Below, piece by piece: positions 17,919 to 26,376 of a stretch of 64,000 nt of DNA. Position 1 is the stretch's first letter. Each line of letters begins with the position of its first letter. The DNA is from Ignavibacteriales bacterium (GTDB lineage: Bacteria; Bacteroidota; Ignavibacteria; Ignavibacteriales; Ignavibacteriaceae). The notes below the pieces were generated by a model. It worked only from the letters and a program-made list of their open reading frames with translations, ran no database searches and was not told the origin of the DNA. A program made the translations under genes and the position numbers. The DNA lies in NCBI GenBank assembly GCA_015709675.1, contig CP054182.1, forward strand, positions 3,203,448 through 3,267,447. Direction: 5' to 3'.

Positions 17919-19034
17919 ATGACTACTAACGCTCCCATTAAAAAGATTGCCATAAACACCGGCGGCGGCGATGCCCCTGGCCTTAACGCTGTTATTAAAG
18001 CTGCTACAATTTCTGCTCTGAATAAGGGGTGGGAAGTAGTAGGCATCAAAGAAGGCTATAATGGTTTATTCCTTCCTGAAAAGTTTCCGGAAGGCGGACT
18101 GATCAATCTGACCTATGATGTTGTTGCCGATATTACCGGACTCGGCGGTACCATCCTCGGAACCACGAACAGAGGGAACCCGCTCCGCTTCCCTATGAAA
18201 GCTGCAAACGGCACCATCGTGGAGGTTGACCGCTCTGACGAAATTATGGCCGCCTTCAAACGAAACAATATTGATGCACTCATTGCAATTGGCGGAGACG
18301 GCTCACTTAGCATGGCAAATGTTTTTGCTAAGAAAGGCCTGCGGGTGGTAGGTGTTCCAAAAACCATTGATAATGACCTTGATAAAACCGTCATCACCTT
18401 CGGTTTTGACACTGCCCTTTCTTTCTCAACTGAATGTATTGACCGACTTCACTCGACCGCTAAATCTCACAGCAGAATTCTTGTGGTTGAAGTAATGGGA
18501 AGATACGCCGGTTGGATCGGGCTTGAGTCGGGTATCTCCGGCTCTGCGGATGTTATTCTGATACCAGAAATCCCTTATGATATTAATAAGGTGGCGGAAC
18601 ACCTCAACAATAAATTCAGGACAACTGATAAAAACTATGCAATAGTAGTTGTTGCTGAAGGAGCTGTACCGGCAGGCGGATCAGTTTCCGTGCTTGAAAA
18701 AGAGGCAGGGAAAGCTGAACGGCTTGGAGGCGCCGCGGAGCGAATTGCTGCTCAGCTCAAACCCCTTGTTGAAAATGAAATTAGAACGGTAATCCTCGGT
18801 CATCTCCTTCGCGGAGGAAGCCCGACAACATTCGACCGGCTTCTCTCTCTCAGATTCGGCGCTGCGGCAGTCCGCGCGCTCGTTGAAGGACAGAATGGAG
18901 TGATGGTTGCTCTGGCACCACCCAAAGTGAATTATGTCCCTCTGGATGAAATTTCGAATAAAATGAAATTAGTGAGAAAGGATTCTGACATCATTCTGAC
19001 CGCGAGAGATCTGGGTATCTGTTTCGGAGACTGA
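17919..19034 (+). CDS. pfkA: 6-phosphofructokinase
   Basis: Phosphorylates fructose 6-phosphate in glycolysis. It has 371 residues, longer than E. coli PfkA (320) and near the size of the group III or mixed-substrate enzymes. Motifs: NTGGGDAPGLNAVI at 13-26, IGGDGS at 124-129, PKTIDND at 147-153, catalytic D151, and MGRYAGWIG. G128, at the position of E. coli G104, indicates ATP as donor, while K148 at the position of G124 is the residue usual in pyrophosphate-dependent enzymes. Substrate preference is therefore less certain than the family call. Single gene between two terminators. Confidence 0.93.
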   Translation: MTTNAPIKKIAINTGGGDAPGLNAVIKAATISALNKGWEVVGIKEGYNGLFLPEKFPEGGLINLTYDVVADITGLGGTILGTTNRGNPLRFPMKAANGTIVEVDRSDEIMAAFKRNNIDALIAIGGDGSLSMANVFAKKGLRVVGVPKTIDNDLDKTVITFGFDTALSFSTECIDRLHSTAKSHSRILVVEVMGRYAGWIGLESGISGSADVILIPEIPYDINKVAEHLNNKFRTTDKNYAIVVVAEGAVPAGGSVSVLEKEAGKAERLGGAAERIAAQLKPLVENEIRTVILGHLLRGGSPTTFDRLLSLRFGAAAVRALVEGQNGVMVALAPPKVNYVPLDEISNKMKLVRKDSDIILTARDLGICFGD

Positions 19035-19050
19035 TCCTCGCTGATTTGAC

Positions 19051-19084
19051 AAAAAAAAGCGGCTCCTGATGAGCCGCTTTTTTT
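19051..19084. terminator. Bidirectional terminator between pfkA and serine hydrolase gene
   Basis: Arms GCGGCTC and GAGCCGC around CTGAT, flanked by eight A residues on the left and seven T residues on the right, so it works on both strands. It overlaps the stop codon of the minus-strand gene. Confidence 0.92.
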
Positions 19085-19964
19085 ATTTTGCGGTGATATG
19101 TTTATATACTAATTCTGAAATTCTGCCGTACATCTCTTTAGCACTGCTGATATTTTCAATGTTCTTCCCTAGCAATACCAGAGCATACACTCTTCCATCA
19201 GGTAGGAAGACAAGACCTGAGTCATGAGTAACTCCGGTAATTGATCCTGTCTTGTGAGCGACTAAAACATTATCAGGCAGGAATCTGGGAATCTGGTCCC
19301 TGAACTTCTGCTGCTTCAGCACGGATAACATCTCCGTGAATAACACCTCATCGGGGTATTTCCTGATATATATCTGCGTAAAGAGCGCCGCCAGACCGTC
19401 AGCAGTTACTGTATTATTAAGACCCGCACGGAAAGCCGGAATATCCTCAACACCTCTCAGCACCGTTACTCCCTCAACATCCAGTTCGGAAAGAGTTGCC
19501 ATTACCCGCTTTGCATCAATCCTGTCAATAAGAATATTCGTCGCAAGATTTGATGAAACGGTAATCATTTCAAAAACCAGTTCACGGATGGTTTTATACT
19601 GCCCGAGAAATTTATACAGTCCCTCCCCGCTGTCCTCATCTATATCCATGCGGTAAATACTGCCGTCAACAATGCTCTTGAACTCATTCTTAAGCAGGAG
19701 GGTATCTTCAAGAGAGAGCCTTCCTTCTGAGACATCCCTCATAACCTGCACCATAACAGGGGTTTTCATGGTACTTGCAGCATGGAAAATGGTATCTCCG
19801 TTCACTGAAAGTTTATCCCCCGGTTCAGATATATTCAGATAGGAAAGGGCAAACACACCTTTATGAGTTCTGAATTCATCCTCAACAAGGGAACGGAGTC
19901 TGGAAATATCCTGGCTGTTAATCTGCATTACGAATACAAAGAGGAAAAGTGTTCTGAAAATCAT
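19083..19964 (-). CDS. Exported serine hydrolase, class A beta-lactamase fold
   Basis: A 293-residue protein with a signal peptide of about 17 residues. It has the penicillin-recognising set: S64-T-M-K67, S137-S-N139 and K238-T-G240. The class A general-base motif ExxLN is not kept; the matching place reads RAGLN (R179 to N183), so hydrolysis of beta-lactams in the usual way is doubtful. It could be a peptidase or a weak lactamase. The ATG overlaps the stop of the upstream endonuclease gene by 4 bases, so the two are coupled, although their functions do not obviously meet. Confidence 0.78.
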   Translation of the reverse strand: MIFRTLFLFVFVMQINSQDISRLRSLVEDEFRTHKGVFALSYLNISEPGDKLSVNGDTIFHAASTMKTPVMVQVMRDVSEGRLSLEDTLLLKNEFKSIVDGSIYRMDIDEDSGEGLYKFLGQYKTIRELVFEMITVSSNLATNILIDRIDAKRVMATLSELDVEGVTVLRGVEDIPAFRAGLNNTVTADGLAALFTQIYIRKYPDEVLFTEMLSVLKQQKFRDQIPRFLPDNVLVAHKTGSITGVTHDSGLVFLPDGRVYALVLLGKNIENISSAKEMYGRISELVYKHITAK

Positions 19965-21640
19965 TTCATATAGTGGATTGGGAGCGATTCTGACTTCTGC
20001 CCGCTCTGCAGTCTGACAAAATAAATACCGCTCGGCATACCTGACATTTCTATCCGCAGAGTGTGCTCCCCTGCCGTCATCTCTCCCGCAAAGAGATCTT
20101 TCACCTTCTCACCGTTCAGGGTATAGAGTTTTGCTGTTACCTCGCCGGCTGTATATATATGGTACCTGAGCGCGGCACTTCCGTTAAATGGATTCGGGTA
20201 GCTGCCGATTATTTTGAAATCTTTCCCGGCATTCAGTCCGGGTTCTGCGGCACTTCCCGATACAGCAGTTCCCCTTACCGGTACTCTGAAAATACCATCA
20301 TTTGTGGAAATAAGCAGTTCCGTCTGATAATAACCCTGTACGGCAGGAGCGAACACAATAAGAAGAGAATCCACTTCACCGAATCCGACCGTATTATCGT
20401 TTGTATAAACCCGGAATACTTCAGAGTTAAGTGAACTTGTCTGGTATGTAAGCGAGCCTCTTGAAACATTCGCAAGGTAAAGCCACAGAGTTGAACTGTC
20501 TCCCTGTTCTCCAACCCATTCATAACGCAGATGCAGACTGTCAGCGGAAAGCAGCGCAGCCGGTTTCTGAGGTGTGGTAAGCGATGTATTAACGAATGAT
20601 GCAATCCGGTCAATAAACTCAGGGTGATCTATCAGCGGATTACGTTTCCCCTGATACGATGCAATTTTCGTATTTCTTGCTGCTTCCGTTGCCGATACCG
20701 TATCGAACTTGCTCCACTCCTTGAGAACATTTTCCTGCACCGTATCCATATAATTCTGGTAATTCTGATATCGTGTGATGAAGTAAAACATTGCCCGTGC
20801 TGCATCCCCTTTATGAACATCACGGGGTTCAAATACAATCACATTACGGTAATCGAGTCCCCTTTTGCTACCGCCCACCTGCCAGTTTATACCTGAAACC
20901 ACTTTACCAAATGGATAATTGCCTCTTGTGTTATTTGCCGAACTGTTTGTCGGGTAGAGGTGAAAAATATCTGAGCGCATCGGTTCTGCCTGACTGAAAG
21001 TACCCTGAGGCCAGGTATGCTCGGTATCAAAACCCTGATTCTGCGCGATGGTACGAGTGGCTGCCTGAATTTTAATTCCGGTATAAACACACTCTATGGT
21101 ATCACCGGGCTGTTTATCAATATTTTCATACATCCTGTCCCGACCGGTGTTATAGCCAAGCGACGTATGATTAATCACCAGTCCGTTTAGAGCGGTTTTA
21201 AGTGCATTATCCCATTTATCAAATGTTGCAGCATCATACTGAGAAAGCGCACCCCCCTCACCCCGAAGAGTGACCGGTACTGATAGCCCCGTCTCAGCAG
21301 TGGTTATAAAAAGTGTATTACGGTAGCTTATATTTTGTGCCGGACTAAACGTGACCAACACCTGCACTGAATCATAAATACCCAAAAAGAACTCCTCCTG
21401 AGATACAGAAAATCCTGAGCCCTTTCCAAAATTCAGACTAACGGAAACCGGCAGCATGGACATATTTTTAATCTGCACATTTCTTGCGCTTACCGACTTT
21501 ATCTGCACTTTGCCGAAATTCATTGCAGACTGTGATACAATAATTTGTCCGTTCGTTTTTACCCCAAGGAGGGTGATTAAGACGATGATTAATTGGAGGC
21601 TTCTGATTATCTTTTGCGTTTTATTTGTATGTTTTCTCAA
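19961..21640 (-). CDS. T9SS-sorted endonuclease I family nuclease with ASH-like domains
   Basis: A 559-residue secreted protein. After a signal peptide (to about 32) comes an ASH/HYDIN-like beta domain (about 33-125) with FGKVQIKSVSARNVQI, then an endonuclease I domain (about 140-345) with DTEHTWPQG, DIFHLYPTN, NNTRGNYPFG and EPRDVHKGDAARAMFY, then a second ASH-like domain and a C-terminal T9SS sorting domain with SYPNPFN. The nuclease family cuts DNA or RNA non-specifically with a His and a divalent metal. Extracellular placement suggests nucleic-acid scavenging or biofilm remodelling. It starts only 19 bases from the divergent gene at 21660. Confidence 0.85.
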   Translation of the reverse strand: MRKHTNKTQKIIRSLQLIIVLITLLGVKTNGQIIVSQSAMNFGKVQIKSVSARNVQIKNMSMLPVSVSLNFGKGSGFSVSQEEFFLGIYDSVQVLVTFSPAQNISYRNTLFITTAETGLSVPVTLRGEGGALSQYDAATFDKWDNALKTALNGLVINHTSLGYNTGRDRMYENIDKQPGDTIECVYTGIKIQAATRTIAQNQGFDTEHTWPQGTFSQAEPMRSDIFHLYPTNSSANNTRGNYPFGKVVSGINWQVGGSKRGLDYRNVIVFEPRDVHKGDAARAMFYFITRYQNYQNYMDTVQENVLKEWSKFDTVSATEAARNTKIASYQGKRNPLIDHPEFIDRIASFVNTSLTTPQKPAALLSADSLHLRYEWVGEQGDSSTLWLYLANVSRGSLTYQTSSLNSEVFRVYTNDNTVGFGEVDSLLIVFAPAVQGYYQTELLISTNDGIFRVPVRGTAVSGSAAEPGLNAGKDFKIIGSYPNPFNGSAALRYHIYTAGEVTAKLYTLNGEKVKDLFAGEMTAGEHTLRIEMSGMPSGIYFVRLQSGQKSESLPIHYMK

Positions 21641-21659
21641 TCGGAGAGTTTCCTGTTCG

Positions 21660-22094
21660 ATGGTTAAAGTAATGCTTTGCTTGTTTCTGTTTGTTACGGT
21701 TTCAAATTTATTCCCTCAAAAGGAGAATCACAAATGGAAACCGCTGATAATTACAGAATCTCAAAAAGTCTGGATAGACCAGTCACAGACAGATACTATT
21801 TCCTCACCGGTATTTGATGTCTGGGTTTTAGAACTCCATCAGCCCCTTATTACCATAGACGGCATAAAAGGCAAGATTATGAGATCTAAATCACTTTATC
21901 AGGTCAATGTGCTCGAAAAGTGCTATAATCTTAAAGCGGTTGTCTATTACAATGCTGCCAATGTTGAGGTAGCAAGGTTCAGCTACGATCTCTCTCTCAT
22001 GAATGAAAATAACCGCTTCTCTTTCCCCGTTTATGATGATTCAGTCATAGATAAGGTAATTCGCCTGATTTTTATACCAACCGCCGGACAATAG
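21660..22094 (+). CDS. Small exported protein, surface-adhesin-E-like
   Basis: A 144-residue protein with signal peptide MVKVMLCLFLFVTVSNLF (cleavage near residue 19). The mature part has a W near its start, a VWVLEL strand and a C-terminal KCYNLKAVVYYN segment, a layout resembling the surface-adhesin protein E domain; this match is by eye and tentative. The open frame continues upstream, but the ATG at 21660 is the first that gives a signal peptide. It is followed after 3 bases by the SET-domain gene, suggesting cotranscription. Confidence 0.6.
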   Translation: MVKVMLCLFLFVTVSNLFPQKENHKWKPLIITESQKVWIDQSQTDTISSPVFDVWVLELHQPLITIDGIKGKIMRSKSLYQVNVLEKCYNLKAVVYYNAANVEVARFSYDLSLMNENNRFSFPVYDDSVIDKVIRLIFIPTAGQ

Positions 22095-22097
22095 TCC

Positions 22098-22580
22098 ATG
22101 AAACACTACCACCGTCACCTTTTTGTGCAGGAATCACCCATTGAAGGGAAAGGTCTTTATTGTGCTGCATCAGTATTAGAAGACGAAATCATCATGAAAA
22201 TAGAGGGGGAAATCATCTCCGGTGATGAATGTGAACGCCGTGAAAATGAAGAGGACAATGTATATATCTTCTGGAACGGGGATGAATATGTTGACGTTAA
22301 ACATACTGATGATATTAAATACATCAATCATAACTGCGATCCGAACTGCTATGTTGACGCGGATGCAAATGGCAACTTGCTTCTTGTGGCTGCAAGAGAC
22401 ATAAATCCGGGTGAAGAACTGACCATTGATTACGGTTACGATGAAATTTATGATATCTGTTCATGTGACGTCTGTTCAGCGGAAGAAAGCAGCGATGAGG
22501 AGGAGACCGGCGAATCAGATTCTATACCCGGAGCAACAGCAGTTAAAAGCAGTGAGAATGATGATGCTGAGAAGTGTTAA
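22098..22580 (+). CDS. SET-domain protein (putative protein-lysine methyltransferase)
   Basis: A 160-residue cytoplasmic protein. Residues 5-118 form a compact SET domain: GKGLYCA (18-23), YINHNCDPNC (75-84) with the SAM-binding N77-H78, and GEELTIDYGY (105-114) with the catalytic Tyr. A post-SET zinc motif follows, C121-S-C123-D-V-C126, which with C80 can bind one zinc. The tail (127-160) is acidic and Ser/Glu rich. SET proteins transfer methyl groups to lysine; in bacteria their targets are mostly unknown. An intact catalytic and zinc site argues for activity. The partner gene upstream codes for an exported protein and gives no target. Confidence 0.85.
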   Translation: MKHYHRHLFVQESPIEGKGLYCAASVLEDEIIMKIEGEIISGDECERRENEEDNVYIFWNGDEYVDVKHTDDIKYINHNCDPNCYVDADANGNLLLVAARDINPGEELTIDYGYDEIYDICSCDVCSAEESSDEEETGESDSIPGATAVKSSENDDAEKC

Positions 22581-22658
22581 CATGATTCAGAAGACTGCGG
22601 CTGCAAAGGGCGCAGCAAAGTAGAGGACACGTTCTGAGTGAAGGTACGGGGCTCAATC

Positions 22659-22754
22659 ATGGAGATAACGGACATTGCAGAGAACAGGGACCCAAAGAAG
22701 TACTACGCGACTGGGGGTAAAAGAAAGAAAACACCGCCATCATACCGTGGATGA
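22659..22754 (+). CDS. Possible small basic peptide (31 residues)
   Basis: ATG to TGA open frame between the SET gene and aroE encoding a Lys/Arg-rich peptide (ends GGKRKKTPPSYRG). The codons used (AAG, TAC, GCG) differ from the A/T-ending preference around it, and there is only a weak GGTACGGGG upstream. It may be chance. The 195-base spacer 22581-22774 is more G-rich than other spacers here and holds nothing else that I recognise. Confidence 0.2.
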   Translation: MEITDIAENRDPKKYYATGGKRKKTPPSYRG

Positions 22755-22774
22755 TAACGTTTAAAATTCTCTTA

Positions 22775-23647
22775 TCAGGGATTAAGATATTTTAACAGCG
22801 TATCGTAAATCTCATTTACCGGCATCTGTTTCCCCGTCCAGAGCTCAAATGATTTTGCTCCCTGGGCAACCAGCATTTTAATTCCGCCTACCGTAATTGC
22901 TCCCTGACTTTCGGCCATCTGCAGAAATTGCGTATTCACCGGATTATATACCATATCAAACACGATCTGATTATCAGTAAACCCTGCCGCACTGCTCACC
23001 GGTGAATCTTCCGTCAGCGGGGTCATTCCCAGCGTTGTGGTATTGATGATCAGTTTGCAGCTTTTCATGATATTATCAGTGGTAACCGGTTCCTGTTCAT
23101 GCGCGACAATTCCGTCATAATGCATCTGCTGCTTAAAGTGAAGCGCAATCTGCTCTGCACGCTGAATCGTTCTGTTTACGATATGAATAACCGAAGGACG
23201 GTAATGACGGATAAGTGTATATACGGCAGAACGGCTTGCTCCGCCCGCGCCGAAAATCATGACCGGACTTCCGGTAATCTCTTCACGATAGGTATCAAGT
23301 ACGTAATGAACCCCGAACGCATCGGTGTTATATCCGTGCAGAGTTCCTCCGTCATTCACCACACAGTTTACCGCGCCGATAATTACCGCTTCCTCTGAAA
23401 CCGTGTCCAGCAGAGAAAATATTGCTTCTTTGTGGGGTACCGTTACGTTAAAGCCTTTAAATCCGAGCACTTTAAGACCGGCAATACCTTCACTCAGATC
23501 CGCGTGTGATATATCAAACGGGAGATAAAGATAATCAAGATCAAGCAGCTGGGATGCAACATTGTGCATCATGGGGGAAAAAGTGTGTTTTATCGGGTGA
23601 CCGATAAGACCAAGAAGTTCTGTGTGCGTGTGCAGTGCGTTTTTCAT
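22775..23647 (-). CDS. aroE: Shikimate dehydrogenase
   Basis: Reduces 3-dehydroshikimate with NADPH in aromatic amino acid synthesis. It has 290 residues. Visible motifs are the substrate-binding FSPMMHN near 23, NVTVPHKEA with the catalytic Lys, YNTDAFG with the catalytic Asp, the Rossmann GAGGASRSAVY and the C-terminal GIKMLVAQGAKSFELWTG. It lies 24 bases after the TPR gene and is probably the third gene of a sucC-TPR-aroE transcript. Confidence 0.95.
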   Translation of the reverse strand: MKNALHTHTELLGLIGHPIKHTFSPMMHNVASQLLDLDYLYLPFDISHADLSEGIAGLKVLGFKGFNVTVPHKEAIFSLLDTVSEEAVIIGAVNCVVNDGGTLHGYNTDAFGVHYVLDTYREEITGSPVMIFGAGGASRSAVYTLIRHYRPSVIHIVNRTIQRAEQIALHFKQQMHYDGIVAHEQEPVTTDNIMKSCKLIINTTTLGMTPLTEDSPVSSAAGFTDNQIVFDMVYNPVNTQFLQMAESQGAITVGGIKMLVAQGAKSFELWTGKQMPVNEIYDTLLKYLNP

Positions 23648-23671
23648 AAATAACGGTGTTACTGCGGAAAA

Positions 23672-25093
23672 CTATTCCTCATCTCTTACCGCAAGTCCGT
23701 AAAACCATGAGAACCAAAGATCAGGATATCTTTCACGGATGATATTATCAGGTTCCCCTTTTACTTTTGTTTCATACTTACGAAGATAGTTCACTCCCCG
23801 CTTAAAATTACCGAGAAGAATTTCAATCTGAGCGAGATAAAAAAATGAATCCGCTTTAAAACGTGACCGCTCCTTTAGTGTCCGGTAACAAGCCCAGGCC
23901 CTTTTACGGTTTCCTCTTTTTCTGTAACCGAGAAAAAGAATGAGAAGAAAATCACTTTCAAGAAGATGATAATCTTTGAACTTACCGTCAGAACGGGTAA
24001 ACTTTATAAAACTCTCTTCCGGAGCAGAGTGTAGTTCCCTCTTCCTGAGTGAAAATGGTTTTTCAAACACTGTCCGTACTGATGCGGCAAAATAATGTAG
24101 GGCTTTATCCTTTTCACCTGATTTGTGCAGGCAGTAGGCTTTGAGCATTCTTGCTCTCAGACTTTCCGGCATTATTTTAAGCAGGTGCTCTGTTTCACTT
24201 AACGCGGCACGGTACTTTTCCTGATCAAGATATAAGTTAATCAGATTAAGCGGTATCTCTTCCGGGAAATCAGGATCTTCCGGCACTCTTCTGTATGAAA
24301 GATACGCGTTTACATAATCCCCCATCTCAGTATAAGTATGCGCCAGTGATATTGCTGCATCCTGATAACCGGGATAGATTTCAAGTGAACGGAGAAATGA
24401 TTTCACCGCGCTGTTGTATCTCTCATGACGGTGCTGATTAAGCCCGAGCAGATACCAGCCGTATTCATCATCAGGATATTTCACCGTATATGATTTATAT
24501 ACTGCAACGGACTTGCCGCTTTTTTTCATATCTTCGTAGCAGTGGGCAAGGTCTTCGTACAGCTCAATATTATCCGGATGCATCTGAATTGCTTTCCGGT
24601 AATAGACAGCGGCTTTTTCTGGGAATTTAAGTTTACGGTAATAGTAACCAATGCCGGCGAGAACATAATCATCCAGAGAGTTGATTCTGTAAGCCTTCAG
24701 AAGCATCCTTTTTGCATGGTCATACTTCTGATCATGCAGATAGATGCGGGCACGCTCAACAAGCGCTTCAACATGAACAGGGTTCAGTGTAAGAACCCTG
24801 TTCAAAGATGCAATCTGTCCTGTTCTGTTTCCCCGGTGCCCCTGCGCAATACTTCTCTTAAACCATAACTCAGAATCATATCTGAATGTGGAAAGAAGGT
24901 TATTCGCGATAAAAAGCGCGCGGGTGAAATGTGCCGTCTCAAGGCATTCATCCAACAACTCTTCCAGATCATCCTTCATGAGAACAACCTGTCCGGCTTC
25001 GATGATTTCACGGTAACGGTCGAAACGCTTCTTTAAACGTTCCTCATCATGGAAACCGAAGTTATCTGAAGAGCCCTGATTTGATGATTTCAT
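23672..25093 (-). CDS. TPR-repeat protein
   Basis: A 473-residue soluble protein made of tandem tetratricopeptide repeats (about residues 60-330, for example ALVERARIYLHDQKYDHA and AVYYRKAIQMHPDNIELY), a second helical part to the end and no signal peptide or membrane segment. The start was set at ATG 25093 (MKSSNQGSSD), because the longer frame runs into sucC and its extra residues look like antisense translation. TPRs bind partner proteins; nothing identifies the partner. It lies 22 bases downstream of sucC. Confidence 0.8.
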   Translation of the reverse strand: MKSSNQGSSDNFGFHDEERLKKRFDRYREIIEAGQVVLMKDDLEELLDECLETAHFTRALFIANNLLSTFRYDSELWFKRSIAQGHRGNRTGQIASLNRVLTLNPVHVEALVERARIYLHDQKYDHAKRMLLKAYRINSLDDYVLAGIGYYYRKLKFPEKAAVYYRKAIQMHPDNIELYEDLAHCYEDMKKSGKSVAVYKSYTVKYPDDEYGWYLLGLNQHRHERYNSAVKSFLRSLEIYPGYQDAAISLAHTYTEMGDYVNAYLSYRRVPEDPDFPEEIPLNLINLYLDQEKYRAALSETEHLLKIMPESLRARMLKAYCLHKSGEKDKALHYFAASVRTVFEKPFSLRKRELHSAPEESFIKFTRSDGKFKDYHLLESDFLLILFLGYRKRGNRKRAWACYRTLKERSRFKADSFFYLAQIEILLGNFKRGVNYLRKYETKVKGEPDNIIRERYPDLWFSWFYGLAVRDEE

Positions 25094-25115
25094 TATATCT
25101 CTGTTTGTTAAACAA

Positions 25116-26282
25116 TCAGGATGCTTTAAGCACCTTGGTAACTTTTTCTGCGGCTTCATGCAGTGAACCGGCAACCTCAAAGGCCAGGCCTGATTCAGTC
25201 AGCATAATACCGGCTTCTTTTGCGTTGGTGCCTTCCAGGCGGACAACTATCGGCAGCTTTACTTCAATTTCTCTGGCCGCATCAATAACACCCTGAGCAA
25301 CACGGTCACAACGGACAATACCGCCGAATATATTGATCAGAATTGCCTTCACATGCGGATCTGAGAGGATGATCTTAAATCCGTTTGCAACGGTAGTTTT
25401 GTTCGCTCCGCCGCCTACATCAAGGAAGTTTGCCGGCTCACCGCCTGCAAGTTTGATTATATCCATGGTTGCCATTGCAAGTCCGGCGCCGTTGACCATA
25501 CAGCCAACATTACCATCAAGCTTGATATAATTCAGATTGAATTTAGAAGCTTCAATTTCGAGCGGATCTTCTTCATCAAGATCACGGTAGGCTTCAATAT
25601 CCTTATGACGGTACAGAGCATTGTCATCAAAGTTCATCTTCGCGTCAAGCGCGATGACGTTACCTTCTTTGGTCACAACGAGCGGATTGATTTCAGCAAG
25701 TGAAGCATCAGTAGCTTCGTATGCTTTATATAAAGCGATCAGGAATTTGGTGGCGTTAGAAACCTGGGTACCTTTGAGTCCTAATGCAAACGCAAGTTCG
25801 CGTGCCTGATGAGGCTGAAGTCCGATGAACGGATCAACAGCACACTTGATTATTTTTTCAGGAGACTCTTCAGCAACCTTCTCAATTTCCATACCCCCCT
25901 CAGTTGAAACCATCACCACATTTTTTGAGATGGCGCGGTCAAGGGTTATTCCGAGATAGAGTTCGCGGTCTATGTGAACACCCTCTTCAATGAGGAGTTT
26001 TTTCACGAGTCTGCCTTCCGGGCCGGTCTGATGGGTAACGAGTGTCATACCCAGAATTTCAGAAGCGAATTTTCTTACTTCCTGAAGTGATTTCGCAACC
26101 TTCACCCCGCCGCCTTTACCGCGTCCACCGGCATGAATCTGAGCTTTTACCACCCAAACCGGGCCTCCGAGCTCTTCAGCGGCTTTTACGGCTTCTTCGA
26201 CAGAATTTGCTGCAAATCCCCTTGGAACCGGAACATTATATTTTCTGAGAATTTCTTTCCCTTGAAATTCATGAATTTTCAT
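25116..26282 (-). CDS. sucC: Succinyl-CoA ligase (ADP-forming) subunit beta
   Basis: TCA-cycle enzyme making ATP from succinyl-CoA, together with SucD, which is not in the window. At 388 residues it has the full ATP-grasp layout: [15 protein letters not shown] at the start, [16 protein letters not shown] near 45-60, EINPLVV, and the C-terminal CoA-ligase part with [10 protein letters not shown] and [10 protein letters not shown]. No TAnnTTTG element is clear upstream; an AT-rich spacer of 94 bases separates it from pruA. Confidence 0.97.
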   Translation of the reverse strand: MKIHEFQGKEILRKYNVPVPRGFAANSVEEAVKAAEELGGPVWVVKAQIHAGGRGKGGGVKVAKSLQEVRKFASEILGMTLVTHQTGPEGRLVKKLLIEEGVHIDRELYLGITLDRAISKNVVMVSTEGGMEIEKVAEESPEKIIKCAVDPFIGLQPHQARELAFALGLKGTQVSNATKFLIALYKAYEATDASLAEINPLVVTKEGNVIALDAKMNFDDNALYRHKDIEAYRDLDEEDPLEIEASKFNLNYIKLDGNVGCMVNGAGLAMATMDIIKLAGGEPANFLDVGGGANKTTVANGFKIILSDPHVKAILINIFGGIVRCDRVAQGVIDAAREIEVKLPIVVRLEGTNAKEAGIMLTESGLAFEVAGSLHEAAEKVTKVLKAS

Positions 26283-26376
26283 TGATCTACCTTAAATTTC
26301 AAAAAAAATTAGACATACTTGATTTAATAATACTCAAAATCTTTCAGCAATTAAACTTGATTTTTTGCGAAAAATT

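Noticed and set aside
21456-21659. Longer N-terminus for the exported protein at 21660
   Set aside because: The extension lies antisense in the endonuclease gene, and only the ATG at 21660 gives a signal peptide.
22426-22623. Open frame overlapping the end of the SET gene
   Set aside because: It is a shifted reading of the SET gene with Met/Lys-rich shadow composition and no start signal.
25094-25180. Longer N-terminus for the TPR protein
   Set aside because: It would overlap sucC in antisense and adds residues without TPR or signal character; ATG 25093 follows the sucC stop cleanly.
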